The translations under genes were made by a program, and so were the position numbers. This document shows positions 17,453 to 26,315 of a DNA stretch of 64,000 nt, piece after piece. This stretch comes from Polaromonas vacuolata (GTDB taxonomy: Bacteria; Pseudomonadota; Gammaproteobacteria; Burkholderiales; Burkholderiaceae_C). The notes beneath the pieces are model-generated. The model searched no databases, was not told where the DNA came from, and saw only the letters and a program-made list of their open reading frames with translations. Position 1 is the first letter of the stretch, and each line of letters begins with the position of its first letter. The stretch covers positions 604,001-668,000 of the forward strand of contig NZ_CP051461.1 of NCBI RefSeq assembly GCF_012584515.1, given 5' to 3'.

Positions 17453-17887
17453 ATGCAGATAGAAGAAAAACCAGCGGATAAGCCACCTTTTGAAACCCTA
17501 TTTGCTTGGATTGGTGGCGAGGATAGAGTTAAAGCACTGGTCGAGCGCTTTTATGACTTAATGGATTTAGAGTCCAACTTCGCCGTATTGAGCGCCGCCC
17601 ATGGCAATACGCTAGAGAATGCGCGCGAGCGTTTATTTTGGTTTTTATGCGGTTGGATGGGCGGCCCACAGCACTACACCGACCGCTTCGGTCATCCCAT
17701 GCTGCGCATGCGGCACATGCCGCAGCAAACTGGCGGTGGCTCTATCGGTATCGCAGAGCGCGACCAGTGGCTAGCTTGTATGAACCAAGCCATGACGGAG
17801 ACCGGTGTTGATGAGGTTTTACGCATCCGTTTGAACGCGTCTTTCTTTCAGACCGCAGACTGGATGCGCAATCGCGGTGGTGCTTAA
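17453..17887 (+). CDS. Group II truncated haemoglobin
   Basis: A 144-aa globin. The two-over-two fold of group II is suggested by ERFYDLMD early in the protein, FWFLCGWMGGPQHY (including the Trp typical of group II), and RMRHMP holding the proximal His. The usual tail pattern DQWLACMNQAM...FFQTADWMRNRGG follows. These proteins bind O2 or NO in the cytoplasm. The start ATG 17453 has GGAAATAAAG upstream. It begins 25 bp after the permease stop and may share its transcript. Confidence 0.9.
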   Translation: MQIEEKPADKPPFETLFAWIGGEDRVKALVERFYDLMDLESNFAVLSAAHGNTLENARERLFWFLCGWMGGPQHYTDRFGHPMLRMRHMPQQTGGGSIGIAERDQWLACMNQAMTETGVDEVLRIRLNASFFQTADWMRNRGGA

Positions 17888-18089
17888 CCACGGCGGCGAC
17901 TACTAGTTGAGAGGGGCATTGAAAGCATAATTTGCTCTCAAGCCGCTCATTCGATAATCCCTTTTTTACTCTGTGGCGCCAGTATGGCCATGGAGTTGGA
18001 TCTGAAAAAGAGGCTTGGAGAAAATTATGCAAATTTTTCTCATGCTTTTAAGCGCTTGATTACGCGTGTGCTTTCATACCCGCAAAGCC

Positions 18090-18692
18090 TCAGACACGTA
18101 CTGCCAATAGTGCAAGCGCACCCAAAAGAAACGCGACAGCCGCAACCCATGAACCCACTACCCGCCTAGCAATTGGGAGCAAGGTTTTCAAGCGTGCGTT
18201 GTGATTTAGATTTAGGTTGTTTGATACTGACAGCAGCCAAAAAGTAAAAATCATGACTGTGGCCGCCATGCCAGTTAATTCTTGCCAACGTGGTTGCTCC
18301 ATGTCAGCGGCAAACCCGGCGGCTAGTCCGCCCAGTACTGCCAACAGCAAGGAAAATGCAGTTGATGGGCGCCAAGCAAAGACTGCGCTGAGACCGAGGA
18401 TGACCACCGCAGCCGGCGCCACAACGTCAGGAATATGTGCAGAAAACGCGCTAGCTAGAACCGATGCTGTCGCAGCCAGAGCGGCAGCAAGCACTAATTC
18501 AGATTCGCGAGTACTGAAAATTACCAACGCCAGACCAATCAGTGCGGCCAGTGAAAGAGGCGAAGTCAGAAGGTGAGCGCTTGCGCTCCAGATGGATGTT
18601 TCAGCACCAAAATTGCCATGTGCCGACGCACTGGCGCAGTTTAAAAGCGCTGCGCCAGCCAGTAATGCAGTGACAAATGATTTACGCGACAC
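18090..18692 (-). CDS. HupE/UreJ-like membrane protein, second copy
   Basis: About 200 aa with a signal-like N-terminus and roughly five to six hydrophobic helices. It starts at GTG 18692, overlapping the stop of the hupE gene by 11 bp; an upstream ATG at 18731 would deepen the overlap. It resembles HupE proteins in its SAHGNFG start of the mature part and helix pattern, but lacks the HPxxGxDHxLAM signature. The pair is probably co-transcribed and may form one transporter or be two halves derived from duplication. The substrate is unknown. Confidence 0.6.
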   Translation of the reverse strand: MSRKSFVTALLAGAALLNCASASAHGNFGAETSIWSASAHLLTSPLSLAALIGLALVIFSTRESELVLAAALAATASVLASAFSAHIPDVVAPAAVVILGLSAVFAWRPSTAFSLLLAVLGGLAAGFAADMEQPRWQELTGMAATVMIFTFWLLSVSNNLNLNHNARLKTLLPIARRVVGSWVAAVAFLLGALALLAVRV

Positions 18693-19314
18693 CGGGCATA
18701 CCTGCAAGAATCCATACGCCAGCAGCTGCAATCACGCCGCCGCTAGCGCGCAATACCTGTCCACCTCGCGGCAAGCCCTTGACTAAGCCGATAGCAATGC
18801 CGGCAAGGTGTAGCAGGCCTGTGGAGATGACAAAACCAGCAGCATAGGCGGCTGGCGCGGCGGTCTTGGGTAATTCAGTGCCATGCGCGTGACCGTGAAA
18901 CACGCCAAAAACTGCCACGATACCCACTGCAATAACCATGGGTGCGCGCCACGCGCTAGCAATCGATAGGCCCAGAACAATCACGGATGCCGCGATGCCG
19001 ACTTCGACAAAAGGCAGTGGTACTTGGGCAATGCCGAGCACCCCACCGACCACCATCAACATGGGAAACGCAACCGGTAATGCCCAAACCAGAGGTCTGC
19101 CCAAGGTGGCGCCCCAGATGCCAACCGCCACCATGGCGAGCAAATGGTCTAGGCCAGATAAAGGGTGAAGAAAGCCCGATATAAATCCGCCCGCTACGCC
19201 TTCACCCGAATGCGCATTCGCTGACGCTGCAAAACACAGCAGCAAAAGGCCAGCGTACGACTTGTAGCGAGAAAGCTTTTGGGGTGTAGGCGCTACATTT
19301 AAATGTTGAGTCAT
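18682..19314 (-). CDS. hupE: HupE/UreJ family nickel/cobalt permease
   Basis: A 210-aa membrane protein with an N-terminal signal sequence ending SANA/HSGEG. It carries the family signature HPLSGLDHLLAMVAVG in the first helix and the second His-rich motif FHGHAHGTELP. Six helices are expected. HupE/UreJ proteins import nickel or cobalt for hydrogenase or urease. No hydrogenase or urease gene lies within the window. The start MTQHLN at 19314 is chosen because the 21 residues before it look non-coding. Confidence 0.88.
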   Translation of the reverse strand: MTQHLNVAPTPQKLSRYKSYAGLLLLCFAASANAHSGEGVAGGFISGFLHPLSGLDHLLAMVAVGIWGATLGRPLVWALPVAFPMLMVVGGVLGIAQVPLPFVEVGIAASVIVLGLSIASAWRAPMVIAVGIVAVFGVFHGHAHGTELPKTAAPAAYAAGFVISTGLLHLAGIAIGLVKGLPRGGQVLRASGGVIAAAGVWILAGMPGVA

Positions 19315-19379
19315 AGGATTTTCTAAGGTTATGAAAGTGCGCCCGTATGGTTGCCGACGACAAGCAGCTGATTGCACGG

Positions 19380-20096
19380 CAACGATAAAGCATGAGTGAA
19401 AAAACTTCTGAAAATATTACGCAGTGACATGTCGGATAGATTCAAAAAACGGTCTGATTTATCAAAATTTATATTATTAATATTCTGTTGTTGGGAATGA
19501 TAAAAATATTTGCCGTTTTAATTTTTAGATTTTATTTATTGCTTTAATAAAATATTTATTAGGAAAATATCAGAAAAACATATAAATTTATTCATATTTT
19601 AATTTGTAAAAAGTTTTTTTACAAAACAGCTTAATAATTAAGCGTAAATTTTTTAAATAAACGTTTGGTTTGTCGTTTGAAAATAAGTTAACTGCCGTAG
19701 TTGAAATGCTGGTTAGTAGTAAAGCAACCGCAAGTAATTCACTGATAAATTTGACAGATATTTTTATTTTTTTAATTTTGATACTACATACAATTTTTTA
19801 ATTGTAAATAAAGTTTAATATTGCATTAAAACTAAAAAAATAATGAGATTATTCCGTATTTCTCAGATTCTAAAAATAAGATTTATATCTTAAATAAATT
19901 AATATTTACGCGTAAATTATTGTTAATTTTATTAACCATAACTAACAGCGCCATACCTATTTTTTGGTTTGAAATAGCATGTAGTAAATGCGGATTAAAA
20001 TTATTTAAAGCTTTCAAATAGCTGTCATATATTTAAGTGAATCCAATTTTTTAGATGCGTAAATACTAACCTTAATAAAGATGTGCTTTATCGTAA
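19380..20096. other. AT-rich gene-free stretch upstream of IS30 copy 1
   Basis: About 715 bp of markedly AT-rich sequence with frequent A and T runs. I see no convincing coding frame, RNA or terminator. A TTGACA at about 19752 is followed by T/A-rich sequence that could act as a promoter but has no clear target. The base composition differs sharply from the genes to its left, marking the border of the accessory island. Confidence 0.6.
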
Positions 20097-21185
20097 CGCG
20101 GATTCAAGTCTGAAGTGCAACTTTGAAATTAACCGTACGGGTGGGTGAGATGTGAGAGCATCCAAGCTTCCCGACTACCAAGTCAAAGTTGCCCAGAATG
20201 ATTTACACACACCTCACCCGTGACGAACGTTACCAGATTGCAATCCTCGTCAAAGCAAACTTCAATCAAAGTGAAATTGCAAAAATGATGGACCGTGATA
20301 AATCGAGCATCAGCCGTGAGTTGCGTCGTAACCGCGGTCTACGAGGCTATCGCCCTAAGCAGGCAAATGACAAAGCCCAAGAACGTAGACTTGCCTGCGC
20401 CAATAGTCCTAGAGTTGCTGACTCGACATGGGCTGTAGTGGAGGAAAAGTTGGCTGAGGCTTGGAGCCCCGAGCAAATCAGCGGCCACCTCGAAGCTAGC
20501 CACCAACCCGGTGTTAGCTATGAGAGCATTTACCAGTACATCTACGCTGACAAACGCGCGGGCGGCACCTTGCATAAAACACTGCGTTGCCAGAAGACGC
20601 GAAAAAAACGCAGCAGTGGCCGTGAACGGCGCGGCACCATCTCTCACCAGGTCTCAATAGAACTGCGACCCGACATCGTGCTTGAGCGTGCGCGCTTTGG
20701 CGACTGGGAGGCTGATCTGGTGATTGGTGCCGGGCAGAAGCAAGCACTAGTGACGATTAATGAGCGTGTCTCTCGCTATTCAATAATTTTCCACGTGCCA
20801 TTCAAAACAGCGCAAGCCGTAGGGGACGCGTTAATCACTTTACTCAAACCGTTCGCTCATTGCGTGCACACTCTCACGACTGATAACGGCAAGGAATTTG
20901 CCCAGCATGAACGAATAGCTTCTGCGCTGAGTGCAGATTTCTTTTTCGCCCATCCATACGCCTCGTGGGAGCGTGGGGCGAACGAGAATATGAACGGTTT
21001 GATTCGCCAGTTTTTCCCAAAGGGGATGCGCTTTAATTGCATCACCGACGATGACATTGCTTTAGCGATGCACAGGCTCAATCATCGTCCTAGAAAATGT
21101 TTAGGGTATCGAACGCCGCATCAGGTTTTTATGGAACAGTTAGAGTCCTATCAGCATACGGTTGCACTTCAAGCTTGAATCCGCC
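20097..21185 (+). mobile_element. IS30-family element, copy 1 (intact)
   Basis: 1089 bp. It has imperfect terminal inverted repeats of about 25 bp: CGCGGATTCAAGTCTGAAGT at the left, and the complement of CACTTCAAGCTTGAATCCGCC at the right. It is flanked by a perfect 3-bp duplication TAA (20094-20096 and 21186-21188). One full transposase gene fills it. Identical in length to the three other copies in the window. Confidence 0.95.
20198..21178 (+). CDS. IS30-family transposase (copy 1)
   Basis: About 326 aa from ATG 20198 (a TTG three codons earlier is possible). It has an N-terminal helix-turn-helix typical of IS30 (QSEIAKMMDRDKSSISRELRR) and a DDE catalytic core. The core shows Asp in FGDWEADLVIG, Asp in TTDNGKEF, and Glu in WERGANENMNGLIRQ, the IS30 signature. 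The C-terminus ends close to the right inverted repeat. No frameshift is seen, so the element may still be active. The protein is identical to that of copy 3. Confidence 0.95.
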   Translation: MIYTHLTRDERYQIAILVKANFNQSEIAKMMDRDKSSISRELRRNRGLRGYRPKQANDKAQERRLACANSPRVADSTWAVVEEKLAEAWSPEQISGHLEASHQPGVSYESIYQYIYADKRAGGTLHKTLRCQKTRKKRSSGRERRGTISHQVSIELRPDIVLERARFGDWEADLVIGAGQKQALVTINERVSRYSIIFHVPFKTAQAVGDALITLLKPFAHCVHTLTTDNGKEFAQHERIASALSADFFFAHPYASWERGANENMNGLIRQFFPKGMRFNCITDDDIALAMHRLNHRPRKCLGYRTPHQVFMEQLESYQHTVALQA

Positions 21186-21778
21186 TAAATTAAAAATTAT
21201 CTCAAATACTATTTTTGGCTTAGTTTTTTATGTAGTGAATGCCTTTATTAAGCGTTTTTTCGAGGAAGTATTTGTATCGGGCTTGCCAAATTAGGTAAGA
21301 AATATCGGCGACTAGTGATTTCCCCTAGCGCGACCGTAGAGCGATTCTTCAATCGCCACGTGTCGTGGATGTTTTGGGTCAAGAAACACGGTGATCGGGC
21401 TGAGACCTTTACGTGTAGGCCTGCAGCGCTGCGTAAGCAAAAGAAATCTTTGAATAAATGTTGAGTTCTTCAACCGTTTTTCCAAAAGAGGTCTTTAAAG
21501 CGATTGACCGGATCGCCGCTAGTATTGAGTTTGGAATAACCACGAAAGATAAAAACTAAAGATAACCACGAAAGATAACGCCGGTAAGTTAGGCCTAAAA
21601 CTTTCTCATTTCAGCATTGGTGTTGATTAAATCGAACGGGGACAAGCGATGTGACAAGCGATGTGACAGGTCTGTTGCTGATAGGCTCGATAGCGACGAG
21701 TAAATGTTAAATTCGGCCCACAGCATTTGCCGCCTCAGGCTCTGCCATGACCGACAGCACATTAACCAAGGAAACTAC
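21186..21778. other. Gene-free stretch with direct repeats between IS30 copy 1 and the GST gene
   Basis: No complete gene seen. A + frame around 21255-21460 (contains VKKHGDRAETFTCRPAALR) looks protein-like but lacks a start and is probably a relic. A 17-bp direct repeat, ATAACCACGAAAGATAA, lies at 21536-21552 and 21562-21578. A 12-bp tandem repeat, GACAAGCGATGT, lies at 21641-21664. Confidence 0.5.
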
Positions 21779-22417
21779 GTGACCATTCAGCTTTATGCCT
21801 TCGACACCCCTAACGGTCGCAAAATTAGCGTTGCCCTAGAAGAAATGGGTCTGCCCTATGAAGTGCAAGTAGTAGACATCGGCAAGGGCGAGCAAAACGC
21901 CCCGAACTTTCTAAAAATCAGCCCGAACAACAAGATTCCCGCCATCACCGATCCTGACGGTCCGGGCGGCCAGCCGATTAGCATTTTCGAGTCCGGCGCC
22001 ATCTTGCATTACCTAGGCGAGAAGACCGGACAATTCTGGCCGCAAGACTTGCGCGCACGGGTCTCAGTGATGGAATGGTTGATGTTTCAAATGAGCGGCT
22101 TTGGCCCCATACCGGGTCAGGTGCATCACTTTATTGCGCTAGCCAACGAAGCCGATAAGCACTACGCGCTAGAGCGTTTTATGACCGAGAACCGCCGCCT
22201 GTACGGCGTCATGGACAAGCGCTTAGCCGAGAATATTTTTTTTGCCGGAGACGCAATTTCCATCGCCGACTTCGCCATCGTCAGCTGGGTCTGGAGGAAC
22301 GCCCGTCACAAGGTTGACTTGGCCGATTTCCCGCATGTGCAGCGTTGGTACCAAGCAGTGATGGCGCGGCCTGCGGTGATGCGGGGTTTTGCGGTGGCGC
22401 TGAAACGCGGTGATTAA
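21779..22417 (+). CDS. Glutathione S-transferase family protein (YfcG/Nu-like)
   Basis: A 212-aa cytoplasmic enzyme. The start is GTG 21779, preceded by AAGGAAAC at a good distance; a longer upstream reading lacks a ribosome site. The thioredoxin-like N-domain (about 1-82) contains the YAFDTPNGRKISVALEE opening and the glutathione-binding NNKIPAI and ESGAILHYL blocks. The helical C-domain has the N-capping box ISIADFAIVSW. The TPNG motif near the N-terminus is typical of Nu-class disulfide-bond oxidoreductases. It lies inside the accessory island between an IS and the repeat proteins. Confidence 0.9.
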   Translation: MTIQLYAFDTPNGRKISVALEEMGLPYEVQVVDIGKGEQNAPNFLKISPNNKIPAITDPDGPGGQPISIFESGAILHYLGEKTGQFWPQDLRARVSVMEWLMFQMSGFGPIPGQVHHFIALANEADKHYALERFMTENRRLYGVMDKRLAENIFFAGDAISIADFAIVSWVWRNARHKVDLADFPHVQRWYQAVMARPAVMRGFAVALKRGD

Positions 22418-22487
22418 AACTGATGAATAGTAGGTTGAAATTAGCTTTTGGGCGGATGAGTAGCCATCAAAAATAATTCAAACAAAT

Positions 22488-25400
22488 TTATTTAGATTCA
22501 CTCTTGCTGTCGTATCGGCCATCGTCTTTAACAGCGGTACCAATCACCGTAGGCGGAAGAAACTGTCGTAATTGAAAAATAAGAATAGCGGCAAAATCCT
22601 CTGGTATTTCTTTTGCCGCAACTTGGTGATTAATGTGTGCGATTTCTGCGTAAATAAAATCACTCGTCATATGTGGACCAAAGTTTTGATAAAGAGAGAG
22701 GTATTGCTGGCGTTGCTCAGTCAGTGCGTAGATTTGCTCATCCGTAATATCGCCAAGAGTGTCGGGATTCGTAAAGACCGTGTGCGTATCGGTTTCGAAT
22801 TCGCCTTTAAGCCAAGCCAGGATTTCTTTAAATTGAGTGGGATTTGCTTGCCCGTGATTGAGGATAAGTCCTATTACTTGCAGCTTGAAATCGCGTGAAG
22901 TATTCGGCATTAACTTCACCTTCGACAACTCTTCCTGTACTTCTTGAGGATAGAAATAAGCGTTGAGAATATAAATAATTTCTAAGAGTTGCAGCTTTTT
23001 TGGTGCTGATAAAACGGGGCTCCCGAGTACTGCAGATTTGTCATAAAAAGCGGCATCAAACACTAAGTGTATGTGTTGTCTATAAGGCGTTGGGTCAATA
23101 CCTTCCGCCATGGGTGTGGACAATAGTTCGTCGCGCAGTGCTTCGATCCATCCTTGTGGGCGTCGCCAGATACCTATTCCACTCATCACTGCAGCTATAA
23201 ACACAGCCATTTTTTGCGGTGAGGTGTTGGCTTGAACGATGCCTATTAGTAGCGCTAATTGATATGGCTCATGATAGTTAACTCGTTCACCCCACTGACG
23301 AAACGTGGCTATGGTGTGGCGCATAGAAATAGCTGGGATGGCCGCATTCAATGCGATCAGCGCTTGGCGGGTTCTGTGAGCGTCTCCTCGAATTTGTTCG
23401 AGTAAAAAACGGTTAGCTGTTAGTGCAACAGTTGGCCGCTGACTAACAGCCCACAGCTGCGCAAGTCGTGTCTGTAACAAAGGCCAAATTGCGATCTTGA
23501 TGCATGGGTTACGTTGCCAAGTACTCAACAATTCAATGGCCGATCTGGCAACTTCTGGTTCCCCCGCAGTTGTTGCCGCAATGATGAGGCCTTCGTGCCC
23601 AGCCGTCCCCAAGGTGGCGCAGAGATCAGCTGCAATGCCGTAAGAGTTGTTGGCAGCTAGATTGCTCAACAAACCTAGGGCTTGCTCGGCCACTGCGGTT
23701 TGTGCGGGATTCGTTGCCGCGGCGACGACAGCGGAGCGCCCCCTGGCCCCCAAGGTGGCCCAGAGTTCAGGTGTCCTGATGTAAGAGTTGGCAGTTAGAC
23801 AGGCCAACAAACACAGGGCTTCCTCGGCTACTCCTGGTTGCCCCAAGCTTGTTGCCGCGGTGACGACCGCTGCGCGCTCAGCCGCCCCCAAGGTGGCCCA
23901 TAGTTCAGCTGCCCTGACGTCAGAGTTGGCAGTTAGATGGCCCAATAAATTCAGGGCTTGCTCGGCCACTGCGGGTTGTGCAAGGTTTGTTGCCGCGGCG
24001 ACGACATCATCTGCGCGCCCAGCCGCCCCCATGATGGCCCAGAGTTCAGTTGCTCTGACGTCAGAGTTGGCAGCTAGATGGGCTAATAAACCCAGGGCTT
24101 CCTCGGCCACTCCTGGTTGATTCGCAGTCGTCGCTGCGGCAAGGACAGCTGCGCGCCCAGCCGCCCCCAAAGTGGTCCACAGTTTAGCGGTTCTGATTTC
24201 AGATCTGCTGGCTAGATTGGCCAATAAACCTAGGGCTTGTTCGGTCACTTCTGGACGCGGGGATGTCGTTGCCGCGGCGACGACATCTGCGTGTCCAGCG
24301 ACCTCCAAGGTGGCCCAGAGTTCAGCCTTTCTGACTTCAGAGTTGGCAGTTAGATTGCGTAACAAACCCAGGGCTTGCTCAGCTATTGCTGGTTCTGCGG
24401 GATTCGTTGCCGCGGTCAAGACAGCTGTGCGCCCAGCGGCCGCTAAGGTGACCCATAGTTCATCTTTTCTGACGTCAGAGTAATCAGTCAGATTGCGCAA
24501 CAAACCCAGGGCTTGCCTTGCCACTGCTGGTTGTGCGGGGTTCGTTGCAGCAGTGACGATAGCTACGCGTCCAGCCACTCCCAAGGTGGCCCATAGCTCA
24601 GCTTTCATTGCTGCAGATTCATCCGAAAGCTCAACCAATAAACGCAGAGCTATTGCAGTCATTCGCGGTTGGCCAGGAGTCGTTGCCGCAGTGACAACGC
24701 CAGCGCGTCCAGTCACACCCAAGATGGCCGATAGCGCAGCGGTCCGAGTTCTAGAGCCCTCCGCGAGAGTGACCAATAAACGCAGAGCCATGAGGCTCGT
24801 TCGTGTTGAACCCGTTGTCCACACGGCAGTGATGATATTCGCATGTCCAACCTCTCCCAAACTGGCCCAAAGTGCAGCTTTTCTAGCCTCAGAGCTCATC
24901 ACTAGATTGACCAACAAAGCCATTGCAGCCGCTCTTTGCGGTCCCGGTGTTGTGGTCGCAGCGACGATCGCGGCGTAATCAGCCTCGTTTAAGCTGTCCC
25001 ATAGTTCGGCTGTCCTGAGTTCGGAGCCATTGGTGAGATTCGCTAACAAGGCTATTGAAGCTGCACTCAACTGGCTTGAAGTGGTGGCTATTTTGACTAT
25101 TGCAGAACGTTCAGCAAGTCCAAAATTCGCCCAAATAACATCTTTTCTGATGGCGGAATTTGCAGCAAGATTGACCAATAAATCTATTGCTTGCCGTGCC
25201 ACTTTTGGCTGCTGGATAGTCGTTGCAGCGTTAATTACTTCAGATATTCGTCCCTTGAGTTCGCGATACACAGCAGCTTGTTCTTCTAGACTAATGCGCG
25301 AGCGATTGAGTAATTTTTCTAATTCTTCTGGATGAATCAGCGCGCCCTGATGGGCGTTAACTAAAGTCGAGGGGGAAGAACTAGCGCTGCTGATTATTCT

Positions 25401-25679
25401 GGTGAGACGGCTGGAGTTGCTAGAGTTGCTAGAGTTGCTAGAGCTACTAGATCTACTCGCTTTAGTCTCAGTGCACTCTACAGCGACTGGTGTGACTGCG
25501 TAGCTTGATAAGCTTTTTGGAGAACCGAGACTGCCTTGGTGTCTGGGTATCTGGCTTGCAAGGCTGATGCGGCCTGCAGAGTTGATCTGAACGACTGGGC
25601 CTGAAATGGGCGGAATCTTTCTGTCTAGTCCTTGTCGAGAAATGGGATTTATGACAGCCGTTGCATGTGAGGGATTCAT
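22488..25679 (-). CDS. Large armadillo-like repeat protein, putative secreted effector (paralogue 1)
   Basis: A 1063-aa protein of no family I can name. Layout: an N-terminal 70 residues (opening MNPSHATAV) without a Sec or Tat signal; a Ser-rich linker (about 78-110, SNSSNSSNSS) encoded by 9-bp DNA repeats; and a short helical segment (HPEELEKLLNRSR). About 12-13 tandem repeats of 46 residues follow (about 138-710), with a consensus near LWATLGAAGRAAVVAAAT and then VAEQALGLLANL. A C-terminal helical domain (about 710-1063) ends YDSKSESK. The repeat pattern suggests an alpha-solenoid of armadillo type used for protein binding. A related gene lies just upstream. Secretion is an inference from the disordered Ser-rich N-terminus and island context. 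Confidence 0.8.
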   Translation of the reverse strand: MNPSHATAVINPISRQGLDRKIPPISGPVVQINSAGRISLASQIPRHQGSLGSPKSLSSYAVTPVAVECTETKASRSSSSSNSSNSSNSSRLTRIISSASSSPSTLVNAHQGALIHPEELEKLLNRSRISLEEQAAVYRELKGRISEVINAATTIQQPKVARQAIDLLVNLAANSAIRKDVIWANFGLAERSAIVKIATTSSQLSAASIALLANLTNGSELRTAELWDSLNEADYAAIVAATTTPGPQRAAAMALLVNLVMSSEARKAALWASLGEVGHANIITAVWTTGSTRTSLMALRLLVTLAEGSRTRTAALSAILGVTGRAGVVTAATTPGQPRMTAIALRLLVELSDESAAMKAELWATLGVAGRVAIVTAATNPAQPAVARQALGLLRNLTDYSDVRKDELWVTLAAAGRTAVLTAATNPAEPAIAEQALGLLRNLTANSEVRKAELWATLEVAGHADVVAAATTSPRPEVTEQALGLLANLASRSEIRTAKLWTTLGAAGRAAVLAAATTANQPGVAEEALGLLAHLAANSDVRATELWAIMGAAGRADDVVAAATNLAQPAVAEQALNLLGHLTANSDVRAAELWATLGAAERAAVVTAATSLGQPGVAEEALCLLACLTANSYIRTPELWATLGARGRSAVVAAATNPAQTAVAEQALGLLSNLAANNSYGIAADLCATLGTAGHEGLIIAATTAGEPEVARSAIELLSTWQRNPCIKIAIWPLLQTRLAQLWAVSQRPTVALTANRFLLEQIRGDAHRTRQALIALNAAIPAISMRHTIATFRQWGERVNYHEPYQLALLIGIVQANTSPQKMAVFIAAVMSGIGIWRRPQGWIEALRDELLSTPMAEGIDPTPYRQHIHLVFDAAFYDKSAVLGSPVLSAPKKLQLLEIIYILNAYFYPQEVQEELSKVKLMPNTSRDFKLQVIGLILNHGQANPTQFKEILAWLKGEFETDTHTVFTNPDTLGDITDEQIYALTEQRQQYLSLYQNFGPHMTSDFIYAEIAHINHQVAAKEIPEDFAAILIFQLRQFLPPTVIGTAVKDDGRYDSKSESK
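23530..25270 (-). repeat. Tandem 138-bp coding repeats in repeat protein 1
   Basis: About 12-13 degenerate copies of a 138-bp unit, visible at DNA level as recurring cagggcttgctcggccact...ggtggcccagagttcagc blocks on the + strand. Each encodes one 46-residue repeat. The paralogue upstream has about seven units, so copy number has changed since duplication. Confidence 0.8.
25409..25458 (-). repeat. 9-bp tandem repeats encoding the Ser-rich linker
   Basis: Four to five copies of a 9-bp unit (ctagagttg on the + strand, then diverged units) encode Ser-Ser-Asn steps in repeat protein 1. Equivalent repeats occur in the two other effector-like genes. Confidence 0.75.
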
Positions 25680-25915
25680 GTGTCGTTACCGGTTGAAATG
25701 AATAACTGTTGAGCAATATGAATAGAAGATAGTTATTAAAAATAATTGATTAAATTTGATGATTTTTGCTGGCATTTATAGCGCTGATTGGCTAGGCGTG
25801 CAAGCACGAAAACGCTAGTGGTTTGGTTGTCAAGCAAAGACAAAAAATATTGTTGTACGCGTTGAGTACCGCGTCAGTGAATTAGTATTTTTGATGCCGT
25901 ACAAAAAAATTAAAC

Positions 25916-26300
25916 CGCGGTTTCAAGCTTGAGATGCAATTTTTAAATTAAACGGATGAGCGTTCGGGTGGGTTATCTGGTGATTGACGCAGAGCAAAAG
26001 CCAAGCGTTGGTGACGATTGATAACCTCGTTTGACGCCAGCTAATAATTGTCTACGTGTTGTTTAAAAAACGCATGCCTTGGGGGAGGCGCTTGTCAATT
26101 TTTTAAACTATTTGCATATTGCGTGCAAACACTAACGACTAACAACGTAAAAATTTTTACCAAATACAGATGCATCGTTTTTTTGACTTTGGCTACAAAT
26201 TTATTTTTAGCCAGCCTATACCTTTTTTGCAAGCGTGGAGAAAATTAAAATACGAATAGTTTTATTCCTTTTCAAAGGCTATGCACTTCAAGTTCTCATT
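25916..26300 (+). mobile_element. Decayed IS30-family relic 1
   Basis: Fragments align to the intact element: the left end (CGCGGTTTCAAGCTTGAGAT), the segment around ctggtgattgacgcagagc, then the stretch resembling the region before and after the TTDNGKEF codons. A possible right end follows (gcacttcaagttctcat at about 26281). It is internally deleted, full of stops, and non-functional. It lies 236 bp upstream of repeat gene 1 with its left end towards that gene. Confidence 0.75.
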
Positions 26301-26315
26301 TTTTCATTAAAAAAT

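Noticed and set aside
23788-24978. Long + strand reading frames across the repeat gene
   Set aside because: They are antisense shadows of the repeated, Ala-rich coding sequence and lack starts with ribosome sites.
23530-25270. CRISPR-like array from the regular repeats
   Set aside because: The 138-bp units are coding, in one frame without stops, degenerate throughout and have no spacer structure.
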